64,000 nt of DNA from Limnovirga soli (GCF_013106755.1 NZ_WHPF01000002.1:186001-250000); one strand, 5' to 3'. Positions 26,115 to 36,136 are shown, numbered from the stretch's first letter. Notes: generated by a model from the sequence alone, not told the origin. Translations and numbers: made by a program.

Positions 26115-29100
26115 ATGAAGCTTACTTTACCATCTATATTAAGAACATACATTTTTAAAAGTATTATAGCTGTTTTGGTATTTTTTGCCATTTGCCCATT
26201 ACAAATTCATGCTCAATGTTCCTCCACCATTAATAGTTTTCCGTACAATGAAGGATTTGAAAGTTCCAATGGCGGATGGACATCCGGGGGAACCAACAGT
26301 GATTGGGCTTGGGGAATACCAATAAAATCTACCATTAATAAAGCTGCTACCGGGTCTAAATGCTGGATTACGGGCGGACTTAACAAAGTGGCATATAACA
26401 GTGGACAAAACAGTTGGCTAAAAACGCCTTGCTTTAATCTCTCCAATATTCAACACCCTTATATAAAATTTTATGTTTTTTGGGATACCGAAGGCCAATA
26501 CGATGGCGCAAATATTGAATATTCTATCAATAATGGTACTTCCTGGCAATTATTAGGAAGCTTAAGTGATACTAAAAATTGTCTTAACGAGAACTGGTAT
26601 AATGCCAGTTCAATAAAATTTTTGAATGATGCCAATGCATGGTCGGGCACCAATCAAAGTGGCAGTGGTGGTTGTGTGGTTGGGAACGGCAGTGGTAAAT
26701 GGGTATTGGCCCAGCACACATTGCCATTATTGGCAGGTAAAACCAGTGTTAGCTTTAGATTTGTATTTGCTTCAGGCTCATCATGCAACAGTTTTGATGG
26801 ATTTGCCATTGATGATTTTACTATTGGTGAAGCACCATCTAATGATGCATCTTTTACCTATTCCTGTGTAAACAATAATACCATTAATTTTACAAGCACC
26901 TCTACACCTTGCCCGGTTAGTTATTTGTGGAATTTTGGTGATCCTTCATCTGGCTCAAGTAATACCTCTACCCTGCCTAATCCTTCTCACACCTATGCAT
27001 TGGCGGGTGATTATTTTGTGAGTTTAACGGTAACCGGGCCAGATAACGGCTCCTCTACCTATATAGAAACCAACTTTGAAATAATCAACAGTATTACCGC
27101 TAAAATTTTGCAGCCGGTATTATGTAATGCTGATAAAACTGGTGCGGCCTATGTAAGTTTTAGCGGAGGTGGCTCACAATTTATCTATAGCTGGAATACA
27201 AGTCCGGTACAAAACACAGATACAGCCAGAAATTTAGGGGCTGGGAATTATATAGTTACTGTGTCTGGATTAAGTGGATGTGCTGCCAATGCCAATATTA
27301 CCTTAACAGAACCATTGCCTGTAAGTTATACTGTGGTAAACAGTAATGCCAGTTGCGGCAGCAATAATGGTAGTATTACACTTGATGTGAGTGGAGGGGT
27401 GTTTCCTTATACCTATCAATGGTCACCGAATGTAAGTACCTCTAATATTGCGGATCATTTATTTGCAGGCGATTATACCATTTTGGTAACAGATAATAAT
27501 AATTGCCAAAAAACAATTAATACTACTGTTGCAAATAATCCAGGTACTCTTGCCATTACGGTTACTAACCTCAGTAATATAACTTGTGCTGGTGGTAATA
27601 ATGGATCTGCTACCGTAAATGTAACTGGTGGTACTACACCTTATATCTATGATTGGTTACCTTTTGGTGGAGCTGGCAACACTGCCAGTAGCCTTGTTGC
27701 GGGTAATTATAAAGTAATTGCAACAGATCAAACCGGGTGTAAAGACAGTACGCAGTTTACCTTAACAGAACCATTACCATTACAAACAAACTTAAATATT
27801 CAAAATACACCTTGTGGAACCAATCAGGGTAGTGCATCAGTTAGTGTAAGTGGTGGTACAGGTAACTATCAGTATTTATGGACACCGGGTAATTTTACAA
27901 CACCAACTATCAATAATTTGGTGGCAGGTAAATATATAGTGTTGGTTACTGATGCAAACGGATGCACAAAAATTGATTCAGCCATTGTTTCAGGAACTTC
28001 TGGTGTGAGCATACAATTATCGAAAACAGATTTAAGCTGTTTTGAAAACAATACCGGTGCCGCACAGGCTGTAATAACAGGCGGAGTACAACCCTATACC
28101 ATTCAATGGTCAAATGGTGTGTCTACTTTTTCAGGCAACAATATCACCAACCTGCCAGCAGGAAAATATATTATCCAGGTGCAGGATGCCAGTATTTGCA
28201 GCGCAATTGATTCTATTTCAATTATTCAGCCTGCTGCAATAAATATTGGTATAACCACCACACCGGAAACCTGCAATAAGGGCAATGGTTCAGCTATCGC
28301 AACTGTAGGTGGGGGAACTGCTCCTTATAGTTACTCATGGTCACCTTCCGGGGGGAAGAACGCAACTGAATTAAACCTTTCAGCCGGAAATTATACGCTG
28401 ACTGTTTTAGACGGAAATGGTTGTGTTTCCAATTCCAATGCGATCGTTACCGCCTCCGCTACTATTACCAGTACCATTACCGGAACTGCTACCAGTTGTG
28501 GGAATAATAATGGCACTATTCAACTCGATGTACAAGGTGGTTTGGCTCCATATCAATATCAATGGACGCCAGGTAATGTTAATTCAAATACACTAACCGC
28601 GTTGGCAGCAGGGAAATATATTGTGTTAATTACAGATCAGAATGGCTGTACTAAAAATGATTCTATTGATATAGCCCCTTCACAGGGAATTACAGTACAA
28701 CTATCTGCAACCGATGCGCTTTGTGCAGCTACCAAAACTGGCACAGCGAATGCAGTTATATCCGGAGGTAATCTACCATATTTGGTAAATTGGGATAATA
28801 ATCTAGGAGAAAATTTTAGTGGCAATACCATTACCAATCTTTCTGCAGGTATTTATACCATTCATATTAACGATGCAGACAATTGTACAGTACAACAAAG
28901 TATTACCATAAATGAACCTTTACCCATTGGTATAAATTTAATTTCTACGGCCGAAAATTGCGATGCGCAGGATGGTAGTATTATTAGCAATATTACTGGT
29001 GGCACCCAGCCATACCAATACCAGTGGTTACCTATAAATAGCAACTCCCCTAACCTTAATAATCTGGCTGCTGGTACTTATCAGCTTACTGTAAATGATG

Positions 29101-29633
29101 CAAATAACTGTATGGCAAATGCATCCGAAACTATTTCAAAAACAAACACACTCAGTATCACATTGGGGAATGATACTACCATTTGTTCAGGAGATATTAT
29201 TCATCTTTATCCAGGCAGTTTTATCAGCTATTTGTGGCAGGATAATTCAATATCCCCTTCATTTTCTGCTATTACCGAAGGGCTTTATACAGTAAATGTA
29301 ACCGACCAAAATGGCTGTACTGCAAATGCTTCCATAAATATTGTAGCCGATTGTGGTGATATTTATTTCCCCTCTGGATTCACGCCAAATCATGACGGAT
29401 TGAACGACAATTTTGGCCCTATCGGGAATATAAATGCCATCAGTAATTATGAGATGAATGTGTATAACCGGTTTGGCAAACTGGTATTTCAAAGCAAAAC
29501 TCCTGGAACTAAATGGGATGGTACCGTATTTGGTAAAGAACCGCAAAGCGCAGCCACTTATGTCTGGTTTGCAAAATTTGTTTTCAAGGGTACAAACTAT
29601 ACCCGAAAAGGTACTATTACTATCTTACGATAA
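26115..29633 (+). CDS. Large secreted SprB-repeat adhesin with T9SS type B sorting domain
   Basis: I use the ATG at 26115 (MKLTLPSILRTYIF), not the upstream TTG, giving 1172 residues. A signal peptide ends near IHAQ. About residues 35-240 form a MAM/choice-of-anchor-J-like domain (PYNEGFESSNGGW; then FDGFAIDDFTIGE). A PKD domain follows (SYLWNFGDPSSGSS). Nine SprB-type repeats of about 75 residues come next, each with a Cys near its start and 'GG-x-x-PY-x-Y-x-W' and 'L-x-AG-x-Y' motifs. The C-terminal 95 residues are a CHU_C/gliding-associated domain (FPSGFTPNHDGLNDNF, VYNRFGKLVFQS, TYVWFAKF). It should be exported by T9SS and displayed on the surface for adhesion or gliding. Its own PorP/SprF partner is not adjacent. 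Confidence 0.93.
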   Translation: MKLTLPSILRTYIFKSIIAVLVFFAICPLQIHAQCSSTINSFPYNEGFESSNGGWTSGGTNSDWAWGIPIKSTINKAATGSKCWITGGLNKVAYNSGQNSWLKTPCFNLSNIQHPYIKFYVFWDTEGQYDGANIEYSINNGTSWQLLGSLSDTKNCLNENWYNASSIKFLNDANAWSGTNQSGSGGCVVGNGSGKWVLAQHTLPLLAGKTSVSFRFVFASGSSCNSFDGFAIDDFTIGEAPSNDASFTYSCVNNNTINFTSTSTPCPVSYLWNFGDPSSGSSNTSTLPNPSHTYALAGDYFVSLTVTGPDNGSSTYIETNFEIINSITAKILQPVLCNADKTGAAYVSFSGGGSQFIYSWNTSPVQNTDTARNLGAGNYIVTVSGLSGCAANANITLTEPLPVSYTVVNSNASCGSNNGSITLDVSGGVFPYTYQWSPNVSTSNIADHLFAGDYTILVTDNNNCQKTINTTVANNPGTLAITVTNLSNITCAGGNNGSATVNVTGGTTPYIYDWLPFGGAGNTASSLVAGNYKVIATDQTGCKDSTQFTLTEPLPLQTNLNIQNTPCGTNQGSASVSVSGGTGNYQYLWTPGNFTTPTINNLVAGKYIVLVTDANGCTKIDSAIVSGTSGVSIQLSKTDLSCFENNTGAAQAVITGGVQPYTIQWSNGVSTFSGNNITNLPAGKYIIQVQDASICSAIDSISIIQPAAINIGITTTPETCNKGNGSAIATVGGGTAPYSYSWSPSGGKNATELNLSAGNYTLTVLDGNGCVSNSNAIVTASATITSTITGTATSCGNNNGTIQLDVQGGLAPYQYQWTPGNVNSNTLTALAAGKYIVLITDQNGCTKNDSIDIAPSQGITVQLSATDALCAATKTGTANAVISGGNLPYLVNWDNNLGENFSGNTITNLSAGIYTIHINDADNCTVQQSITINEPLPIGINLISTAENCDAQDGSIISNITGGTQPYQYQWLPINSNSPNLNNLAAGTYQLTVNDANNCMANASETISKTNTLSITLGNDTTICSGDIIHLYPGSFISYLWQDNSISPSFSAITEGLYTVNVTDQNGCTANASINIVADCGDIYFPSGFTPNHDGLNDNFGPIGNINAISNYEMNVYNRFGKLVFQSKTPGTKWDGTVFGKEPQSAATYVWFAKFVFKGTNYTRKGTITILR

Positions 29634-29716
29634 AATGCTCCCTAAAGTTATTCTACAGTGCAACTGATCCGGAATTAAAATACATGCTATTGTACGGGCA
29701 GCGTATTAATAATTAA

Positions 29717-29821
29717 GCTTTACTTGCCACGCTCGGTTCAGGGTTCCACTTTTATGGCAGCAAATTATTACCATAAAAAACAGCTGATACATATTCCGGA
29801 AGTACAAGAGTGCGACGCAAG
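29717..29821. repeat. Intergenic modular repeat, paired type B / type A'
   Basis: The forward type B core (29723-29749; CTTGCCACGCTCGG then TTCAGGGTTCCAC) is followed by TTTTATGGCAGCAAATT. The reverse type A core GTACAAGAGTGCGACGCAAG is at 29802-29821. The two arms do not pair with each other. About 52 bp at the left are nearly identical to 31507-31558. The rest of the 413-bp gap (29634-30046) shows nothing else. Confidence 0.85.
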
Positions 29822-30046
29822 AAATGCCGCCACAATGAAGCATTGCCTGGCTAAAAAAATAAAGCAGGTAAATACCCTTTAAAGACCATAATATAATACA
29901 ACACTGTTTTTATTAATAGTACCTTGCATGTGCTGTAGAACTGTGAAAGATTATCATCCCCCCTAACTCATTCAGGTTTTCCACTTATTTTCTAAACCGA
30001 TTTTCTATCCAATCATTTAGTTTTTTAATTTAATAAACCAACCATC

Positions 30047-31435
30047 ATGTTTACCCTTAAACTATTGGCATATGCCAATAAAAAAATTTCTGTTTTTATA
30101 TACTTGTTATTGGTAATGTTACTGCTTCAGGTGAACGCTTTGGCACAGGATATAGCCAAAGCAAAATATTGTAATACACTTAGGTTTGATACGACTGATT
30201 TTTTTCAGGACAATCAGATTAGAACAGCAAATGTGAATTATGGCCGAAACACTGACTGGAATGGTGTTACTGGTAATTTAAACCTTACAGTTTATTATCC
30301 TGACAATGCAGCTGATCCATTTAAAAAACGTCCCTTAATTGTGTTGGTACATGGTGGTGGTTTTGTTGGTGGAACAGCGGTTTCTATGCAAACAGAAGCC
30401 CAATATTTTGCCCGAAAAGGTTTTGTTTGTGCCAGTATAAACTACCGTCTTGGTTGGGAGCAAACCTGTACGCCGGATAATAACAGTTTACCAGATGCCG
30501 CCTATAGAAGTTTACAGGATACGCATGCCGCTATAAGGTACCTGGTAAATAATGCCAATACCTATAAAATTGATAAAAACAACATATTTATGTATGGCAG
30601 AAGTGCTGGAGCCATTATATGTTTATTTACACAGTTTGTTAGCGAAGCAGCATTTAATCAAACTTTCCCTGGCACTACTGCCAGACTAGGTAGTTTAACA
30701 CGCAGTTCAAATAATCTTACCAATACATTTTCAATTAAATCTATTGGCTCTGTGGCTGGTGGGGTAACAGATACCAGTTTTATTTCGGCTGAGAACATTA
30801 TTCCGGTGGCCATGTTTCAGGGAACTTTGGATGATGTAATTCCATTTGCTACCGGTAATCCCTATGGATGTGTATATTTTGCTCCAACCTCAGGCTCTTC
30901 AGATATTACCAAAAGGTTAGATCATTTGGGTGGTTGCTATGAATTGGATTATCAACCAGGCATTAGCCATGGTGAAGTATATGAGGGGCTTGATTCATTT
31001 TTTTATAACAGGCTTTCTCACTTCTATAAAAGCACACTATGCAATGATTGCAAACAGGTTATTTATAACAATACCAAATTGCAACAAAGCAATACAGCCA
31101 TCATGCATAACCTAAATACAACTTTTGTAAATCACTCAGCAGTGATGGTCCACGCCAATAAGGCAGATGTTACAATTAGTTTAAAAAGCTTTTATATAAT
31201 CCCAAACCCTGCACAACAAATTACCAATCTTTATTTTAATAGCAGTGTTGCAGGCAATAAGTTCCAAATAAGTATTACCAATGCTTCGGGTGTAATTGTA
31301 GGGAAGCTGGATGGAATTGTTGTAACTGGCGTAAATTCACTGCAGTTAGATATGGGTAATTATATAAGTGGCGTTTATATGATAGAATTAAATACCGGTA
31401 AGGATATCCGAAATTTGAAATTGGTAAAAAACTAG
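30047..31435 (+). CDS. Secreted alpha/beta-hydrolase (carboxylesterase-like) with T9SS type A sorting domain
   Basis: The 462-residue protein has an N-terminal hydrophobic signal (about 12-35, ending NALAQ). An alpha/beta-hydrolase domain follows, with oxyanion HGGGFVGG and nucleophile Ser186 in MYGRSAGAI. An acidic residue (DDVIP region) and a His in the GISHGEVYEG segment complete a plausible triad. About 80 C-terminal residues form a T9SS type A domain, opening FYIIPNPAQQITNLYF and ending NLKLVKN. It probably acts at the cell surface or outside on esters such as acetylated polysaccharides; the substrate is not determinable. Two related 104-105-bp repeat elements bracket the gene in direct orientation. 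Confidence 0.9.
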   Translation: MFTLKLLAYANKKISVFIYLLLVMLLLQVNALAQDIAKAKYCNTLRFDTTDFFQDNQIRTANVNYGRNTDWNGVTGNLNLTVYYPDNAADPFKKRPLIVLVHGGGFVGGTAVSMQTEAQYFARKGFVCASINYRLGWEQTCTPDNNSLPDAAYRSLQDTHAAIRYLVNNANTYKIDKNNIFMYGRSAGAIICLFTQFVSEAAFNQTFPGTTARLGSLTRSSNNLTNTFSIKSIGSVAGGVTDTSFISAENIIPVAMFQGTLDDVIPFATGNPYGCVYFAPTSGSSDITKRLDHLGGCYELDYQPGISHGEVYEGLDSFFYNRLSHFYKSTLCNDCKQVIYNNTKLQQSNTAIMHNLNTTFVNHSAVMVHANKADVTISLKSFYIIPNPAQQITNLYFNSSVAGNKFQISITNASGVIVGKLDGIVVTGVNSLQLDMGNYISGVYMIELNTGKDIRNLKLVKN

Positions 31436-31506
31436 TTGGGTCATTATAAAGCAGGCATTAATCAATACAATTTGGTTTATGTACCCAACTTTTAAAATAC
31501 TAATAA

Positions 31507-31610
31507 GCTTTACTTGCCACGCTCGGTTCAGGGTTCCACTTTCATGGCAGCAAATTCGGGTAGATAATATTGCTGCTACAGGTACCGGAAGTACAAGTGT
31601 ACGACGCAAG
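31507..31610. repeat. Intergenic modular repeat, paired type B / type A' (sister of 29717-29821)
   Basis: The forward type B core is at 31513-31539, and a variant reverse type A core, GTACAAGTGTACGACGCAAG, is at 31591-31610. ACCGGAAGTACAAG near the right end matches the sister copy as well. The remaining part of the 320-bp gap (31436-31755) is AT-rich without other features. Confidence 0.85.
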
Positions 31611-31755
31611 CAGGAGGCCATGAAATGATTTGTTGGGTAAACCCATACATTGCTTTTGTAAATAATTGGGCATAAGTGGCTTATCTTAAATTGTTTAATT
31701 ACTTCATAAGTGTTTATAGTTGAAATAATTATCTATATTTTTATAAAAAAACTGT

Positions 31756-32277
31756 ATGAAAAAGCAATTTTACAAAGGCCTTCAACAAAATTTTGTTGCA
31801 ATACTGGCAATTAGTGCATTTATTTTTTTTGGCAGCATGAATAATCCAAATGAAACTGCTATTGCCAATAGCACCGCTGCTGCAAGCAGTACAGGTTACT
31901 CCATCAGTCTTAGTAACCTTAAGAAATTTATGATAGATTCTCTTGGTACCAAAAACTACGAAGGTGGTATGTATTCGAAACAGGACCTGTTAAGGGTGTT
32001 GAATAGTTTTACCAGTGATACGGTGTACCTATTAAATGGAATGCTGGGTTGCGATGTGGCAAGAGGTACGGGTTTGGCCTTAGCCTCTCCATCCAGTGCA
32101 AGTGTTGGGTTTGTAAATTGGTATGCAGCCGGATATTGCTACCCTTGTCCGCTACGTGCCTGTTGTCCAAAAAAGTTTTGTGTAATAAATACAAACAGGC
32201 GTTTTGTTGATTATATTCCATATACCAGTTCGGGTTTTACTTCTGCAGATGGGGCAATTGCATTTGCCGAGGAATAA
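31756..32277 (+). CDS. Small secreted cysteine-rich protein of unknown function
   Basis: I do not recognise this 173-residue protein. It has an N-terminal signal or anchor (about 10-27, FVAILAISAFIFFGSM), then an Asn/Ala/Ser-rich linker. A middle region contains YSISLSNLKKFMIDSLGT. A cysteine cluster near residues 125-142 reads YCYPCPLRACCPKKFCV: six cysteines in 16 residues, plus one earlier at GMLGCDVA. The cluster suggests metal binding or disulfides after export. Its stop is 29 bases from the TTG start of the Reg_prop sensor kinase, so the two probably share a transcript. It could be an accessory or signal protein for that sensor; this is inference. Confidence 0.7.
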   Translation: MKKQFYKGLQQNFVAILAISAFIFFGSMNNPNETAIANSTAAASSTGYSISLSNLKKFMIDSLGTKNYEGGMYSKQDLLRVLNSFTSDTVYLLNGMLGCDVARGTGLALASPSSASVGFVNWYAAGYCYPCPLRACCPKKFCVINTNRRFVDYIPYTSSGFTSADGAIAFAEE

Positions 32278-32306
32278 ATAATTGAAGCATTAAAATTAGG
32301 TTCACA

Positions 32307-35300
32307 TTGAATTTTATTTCAAACCTGCAGCGCCAATTACCATTACTAGTTTTTTACTTGTTTGGCTTGTTTTGTTGTATTAATGCAACAGCACAATCTT
32401 CAATTTTTAAGTTTGAGAATATTACATATGAACAGGGTTTACCCGATAGGGTTGTAAACGCTATAACGCAGGATAGCAAAGGTTTTATGTGGTTTGGATC
32501 AGAAGAAGGTCTTACGCGATACGATGGATATAATTGCCATGTTTACAGGCACCAAACCGGGGATAACCATTCTCTTGCCGGCAATGCAGTATATGCACTT
32601 TGTTCGGATGTAAACGGTGATATTTGGGTTGGTACCAATAATGGACTTTGCCGTTACAATGCGGTTAATAACCGCTTTGATGTTTTTTTACATGATAGTA
32701 CCAATATTAATTCTATTTCCTCCAATCAGATTTTTGCTCTGGCAAAAGACACTAAGGGCCAACTTTGGATAGGTACTTATGGGGGTGGACTAGATAAGCT
32801 GGAGATAAATAATGGAAAATATACCTTTATCCATTTCCAAAATGCAGCATCCGATACCAGTAGTATTGCTGCCAATGAGGTTTTTTCAATTGTGTTTGAT
32901 AAGCAGGGTTTTGGATGGATAGGTACCACAAATGGCTTAAATATATTAGACCCCCAAATTGGGAATTTTTATAGGTTTATCCATAGTAATACAGATGCAA
33001 ACAGTATCAGCAATAACAATGTAAACCGCATATCTGTTGGCAAAGATGGTGCTGTTTTGATAGCTGGTTATGCGATGTTGGATAAAGTAAATTATAATCC
33101 GGCAACCAAAAAAATCACTGTAAAGCATTTATTGCCTTTCGTTTCCAACAATGCCAAAGAAGAATGGATAATAAATGATGCCATAACAGATATTAAGGGC
33201 AATTGCTGGCTGGCTTTAAATGATTTGGGGTTGGTTAAATGCGCCCCTATTAACAATAAAAACACTTTTCAAACAACCACATATGTGCATGCTTCCCAAA
33301 ATACGGGTAGTCTGGCATCTTCCAATGTTTATTGCCTGTACCAGGATAGGGCTGGGTTAATCTGGATTGGCACATCAAAAGGGGTATCTAAATATATACC
33401 TGCAAAAGAAATATTTAATGATAGCTATGCTTTATCGCATTTTATTACCGCAAACAGGTTTATTCTTGCTATTGCCACTGACAACCAAAACAGGCTATGG
33501 CTAGCCTCAGATACAGATACTCTTAATGTATTAAACTGCGACCAAAACAATAACTGGTCACAACAAATCATTTCTCCCGTATTGGCTTCAAGTGGATTTG
33601 ATCAGATAAATACCATGTTTACAAGTAAAAGTGGCGATTTGTATATTGGCACTATGTCGGGTGGTTTTTTTGTGGTACCTGCATCTGCCAAAATGCAGTA
33701 TAAATCGGGTTGGATTTGTATTAATCAAGCAAAATATACTTCCTTACCCAGCAATAATGTATATGCTTTTGGTGAAGATAATAGGGGCAATATTTTAATT
33801 GGCACCTACAAAGGGCTTTGCAGGTATAATAGGCAGAACAATCTTTTAGAACCCTTGTATATAAACAATTCTGCTGCTATTTTACCTGAGTATACCATCA
33901 GATCAATAATTTCAAATCCTGATGGCAGTATTTGGTGTGGTACCGATAATGGCATACAGGTTATACACCATAAACAAATTGTCAAATCCTATACTACCTA
34001 TAACGCAGTTACCGGATTAAGCAATTATAATATTACTTCTATGCTAAAAGACAGCAGAGGAAATATTTGGGTGGGTACCAAAGAAGGATTAAACTGTTTT
34101 TTTGGGGGTAGAGATAGTGTTGTTCGTTTTTCAACCAGAAATGGTCTGTCTGATGACGGCATTAGAAGTGTGATAGAAGACCTTGCTGGTAAAATTTGGA
34201 TTGCTACCAATCATGGATTAACCAAATACAATCCCACTCAAAAGCATTTTTATGTGTATACAGCAAAAGATGGACTTGTTACTGATCAGTTTGTTACTAA
34301 TAGTGTAGCATCAGATAGCAAGGGTATACTATATTTTGGCACCAATAATGGTTTGGTTTATTTTAACCCGGCTGCCATTCGGCCAAATACCTATATACCA
34401 CCGGTAGTAATAACTCAGGTTAAAGTATTCAATAAAAACATTGAGGAACTGGGAGATACTTCAATAGTTTCAAATTACCAGCAAAAGCAACAATTAATAC
34501 TGCCTTATAATCAAAATTTTTTCTCTTTTGAATTTGCTGCGCTTAATTATACAAATACTTCCAATAACCAGTATGCTTATATGCTGGAAGGTGTAGATCA
34601 TAGCTGGAATTATTCTGGCAATCTGCGTATTGCAAGCTATACGGATATTAAGCCAGGCCATTATACTTTTAAAGTTAAGGGTGCCAATAATGATGGGCTG
34701 TGGAATAATAGATTAACAACTATTGAGGTGATAATTTCACCACCATGGTGGCAAACCTGGTGGTTTTATGCCCTTTGCAGCATTACATGCTGTTTACTGG
34801 CTTACATAATTTATAGGGTTAGATTAAAGCAGGTATTACAGTTATATAAATTACGAAGCAGTATTGCAAAAGATCTTCACGACGATGTTGGCTCTGCATT
34901 AAGCAGTATTGCCATGCTTAGCAATATTGCCCAGGATGGAAAAACAACAGCTCATCTAAAACCTGATGAAATATTTTCCCGTATTGGCGACACTTCTAAA
35001 AGAATGATTGATTTGATGGATGATATCGTTTGGTCGGTAAATCCTGATAACGACCGCTTTAATAATATGCTGATCCGTATGAGGGAATATGCCGTTGAAA
35101 TGCTGGAGATAAAAGATATTGCATTTACATTCAAGGTAGCCGAAGATATAGGTGACCTTAGATTGCCCATGCAAATGCGCAAAGATTATTTTCTTATATA
35201 CAAAGAAGCCATCAACAATTTAACCAAATATGCCAATTGCACGCAGGCCGCTATTACCATTGAGCGTAATGGCCGTAACATTATTACAACAGTAGCAGAT

Positions 35301-35450
35301 AATGGTAATGGATTTAATCCGGACATCATAACTTCTGGTAATGGATTGCGTAATATGCAGGCAAGGGCTACCAGTTTAAAGGGTAGACTTGAATATAAAA
35401 CGGGCATTGGCAAAGGCACCCAGGTGATACTTACCATTGGTATGGCATAA
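32307..35450 (+). CDS. Reg_prop/Y_Y_Y sensor histidine kinase (HisKA_3 type)
   Basis: The 1047-residue protein has to start at the TTG at 32307: no ATG follows until about residue 61, and the TTG gives a proper signal peptide (LPLLVFYLFGLFCCINATAQ). The periplasmic part (about 30-720) is a two-blade array of Reg_prop repeats of the IWVGTxxGL type, typical of 14-bladed sensors. A Y_Y_Y domain follows (FKVKGANNDGLWNN), then one membrane helix (about 815-838). HisKA_3 carries His858 (AKDLHDDVGSALSS), and the HATPase domain has VADNGNGFNPD and GNGLRNMQARA. Unlike hybrid HTCS proteins it lacks receiver and AraC domains and instead pairs with the LuxR-type regulator that follows. Confidence 0.94.
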   Translation: MNFISNLQRQLPLLVFYLFGLFCCINATAQSSIFKFENITYEQGLPDRVVNAITQDSKGFMWFGSEEGLTRYDGYNCHVYRHQTGDNHSLAGNAVYALCSDVNGDIWVGTNNGLCRYNAVNNRFDVFLHDSTNINSISSNQIFALAKDTKGQLWIGTYGGGLDKLEINNGKYTFIHFQNAASDTSSIAANEVFSIVFDKQGFGWIGTTNGLNILDPQIGNFYRFIHSNTDANSISNNNVNRISVGKDGAVLIAGYAMLDKVNYNPATKKITVKHLLPFVSNNAKEEWIINDAITDIKGNCWLALNDLGLVKCAPINNKNTFQTTTYVHASQNTGSLASSNVYCLYQDRAGLIWIGTSKGVSKYIPAKEIFNDSYALSHFITANRFILAIATDNQNRLWLASDTDTLNVLNCDQNNNWSQQIISPVLASSGFDQINTMFTSKSGDLYIGTMSGGFFVVPASAKMQYKSGWICINQAKYTSLPSNNVYAFGEDNRGNILIGTYKGLCRYNRQNNLLEPLYINNSAAILPEYTIRSIISNPDGSIWCGTDNGIQVIHHKQIVKSYTTYNAVTGLSNYNITSMLKDSRGNIWVGTKEGLNCFFGGRDSVVRFSTRNGLSDDGIRSVIEDLAGKIWIATNHGLTKYNPTQKHFYVYTAKDGLVTDQFVTNSVASDSKGILYFGTNNGLVYFNPAAIRPNTYIPPVVITQVKVFNKNIEELGDTSIVSNYQQKQQLILPYNQNFFSFEFAALNYTNTSNNQYAYMLEGVDHSWNYSGNLRIASYTDIKPGHYTFKVKGANNDGLWNNRLTTIEVIISPPWWQTWWFYALCSITCCLLAYIIYRVRLKQVLQLYKLRSSIAKDLHDDVGSALSSIAMLSNIAQDGKTTAHLKPDEIFSRIGDTSKRMIDLMDDIVWSVNPDNDRFNNMLIRMREYAVEMLEIKDIAFTFKVAEDIGDLRLPMQMRKDYFLIYKEAINNLTKYANCTQAAITIERNGRNIITTVADNGNGFNPDIITSGNGLRNMQARATSLKGRLEYKTGIGKGTQVILTIGMA

Positions 35451-35493
35451 ACAGCATAAAATTTTGGCGGGGTATATTATCTTTACAACCTGC

Positions 35494-36126
35494 ATGATAA
35501 ATGTTCTGATATACGAAGACGATTTTGCTTTCAGGGAAACCCTGTGTATTTTAATAAATGGCACCGAGGAGTATAACTTGCTTGGTGCATTTGAAAATTG
35601 CAACCAAATTGCCACCCACCTTACCAAATTTCAGCCAGATGTAGTGATAATGGATATTAATATGCCCGGCACCAATGGGTTAGAAGGCTTGCGCATTATA
35701 CGCGGCAACAGCCCTAATACGCAGGTACTTATGTTTACCGTTTTTGATGATAATGAAAATATTTTTCAGGCCATTTGTAACGGGGCCAATGGATATCTAT
35801 TAAAAAAATCGCCACCTGCTAAAGTTATAGAAGCCATAAAAGAAGTACACGAAGGTGGGGCTCCTATTACCCCTGCAGTTGCCCGTAAAATTTTGGCTTT
35901 ATTCCCCAAAACACCTGCCCGAAGTAACGATATTGATAAACTCGCCAGCCGCGAGCAGCAAATTCTGCAACTATTAATGCAGGGTTTTAGTTACAAAATG
36001 ATTGCCGCAGAACTCACCATTTCTATAGAAACCGTTCGCACACATATAAAGCGCATCTACGAGAAACTCCATGTTCATTCTGCTCAGGAGGCAATTGCAA
36101 AAATTTACCCAAACCGCAGTTTGTAA
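35494..36126 (+). CDS. LuxR/NarL-family response regulator
   Basis: I use the ATG at 35494 (MINVLIYEDDFAFRETL), giving 210 residues. The receiver domain has the acidic pair D9/D10, the phospho-acceptor D54 (VVIMDINMPG), and a conserved K in YLLKKSPPAK. The C-terminal GerE-type helix-turn-helix is at about 145-205 (REQQILQLLMQGFSYKMIAA, then TISIETVRTHIKRIYEKL). It lies 43 bases downstream of the Reg_prop kinase, which has the matching HisKA_3 type, so the two form a cognate pair. Likely targets are nearby T9SS cargo genes, which is inference. Confidence 0.95.
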   Translation: MINVLIYEDDFAFRETLCILINGTEEYNLLGAFENCNQIATHLTKFQPDVVIMDINMPGTNGLEGLRIIRGNSPNTQVLMFTVFDDNENIFQAICNGANGYLLKKSPPAKVIEAIKEVHEGGAPITPAVARKILALFPKTPARSNDIDKLASREQQILQLLMQGFSYKMIAAELTISIETVRTHIKRIYEKLHVHSAQEAIAKIYPNRSL

Positions 36127-36136
36127 TTCATTATTA

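Noticed and set aside
27090-29140. CRISPR array or tandem DNA repeat
   Set aside because: The repetition is at protein level (SprB repeats of about 75 residues). DNA repeats are imperfect and far longer than CRISPR units.
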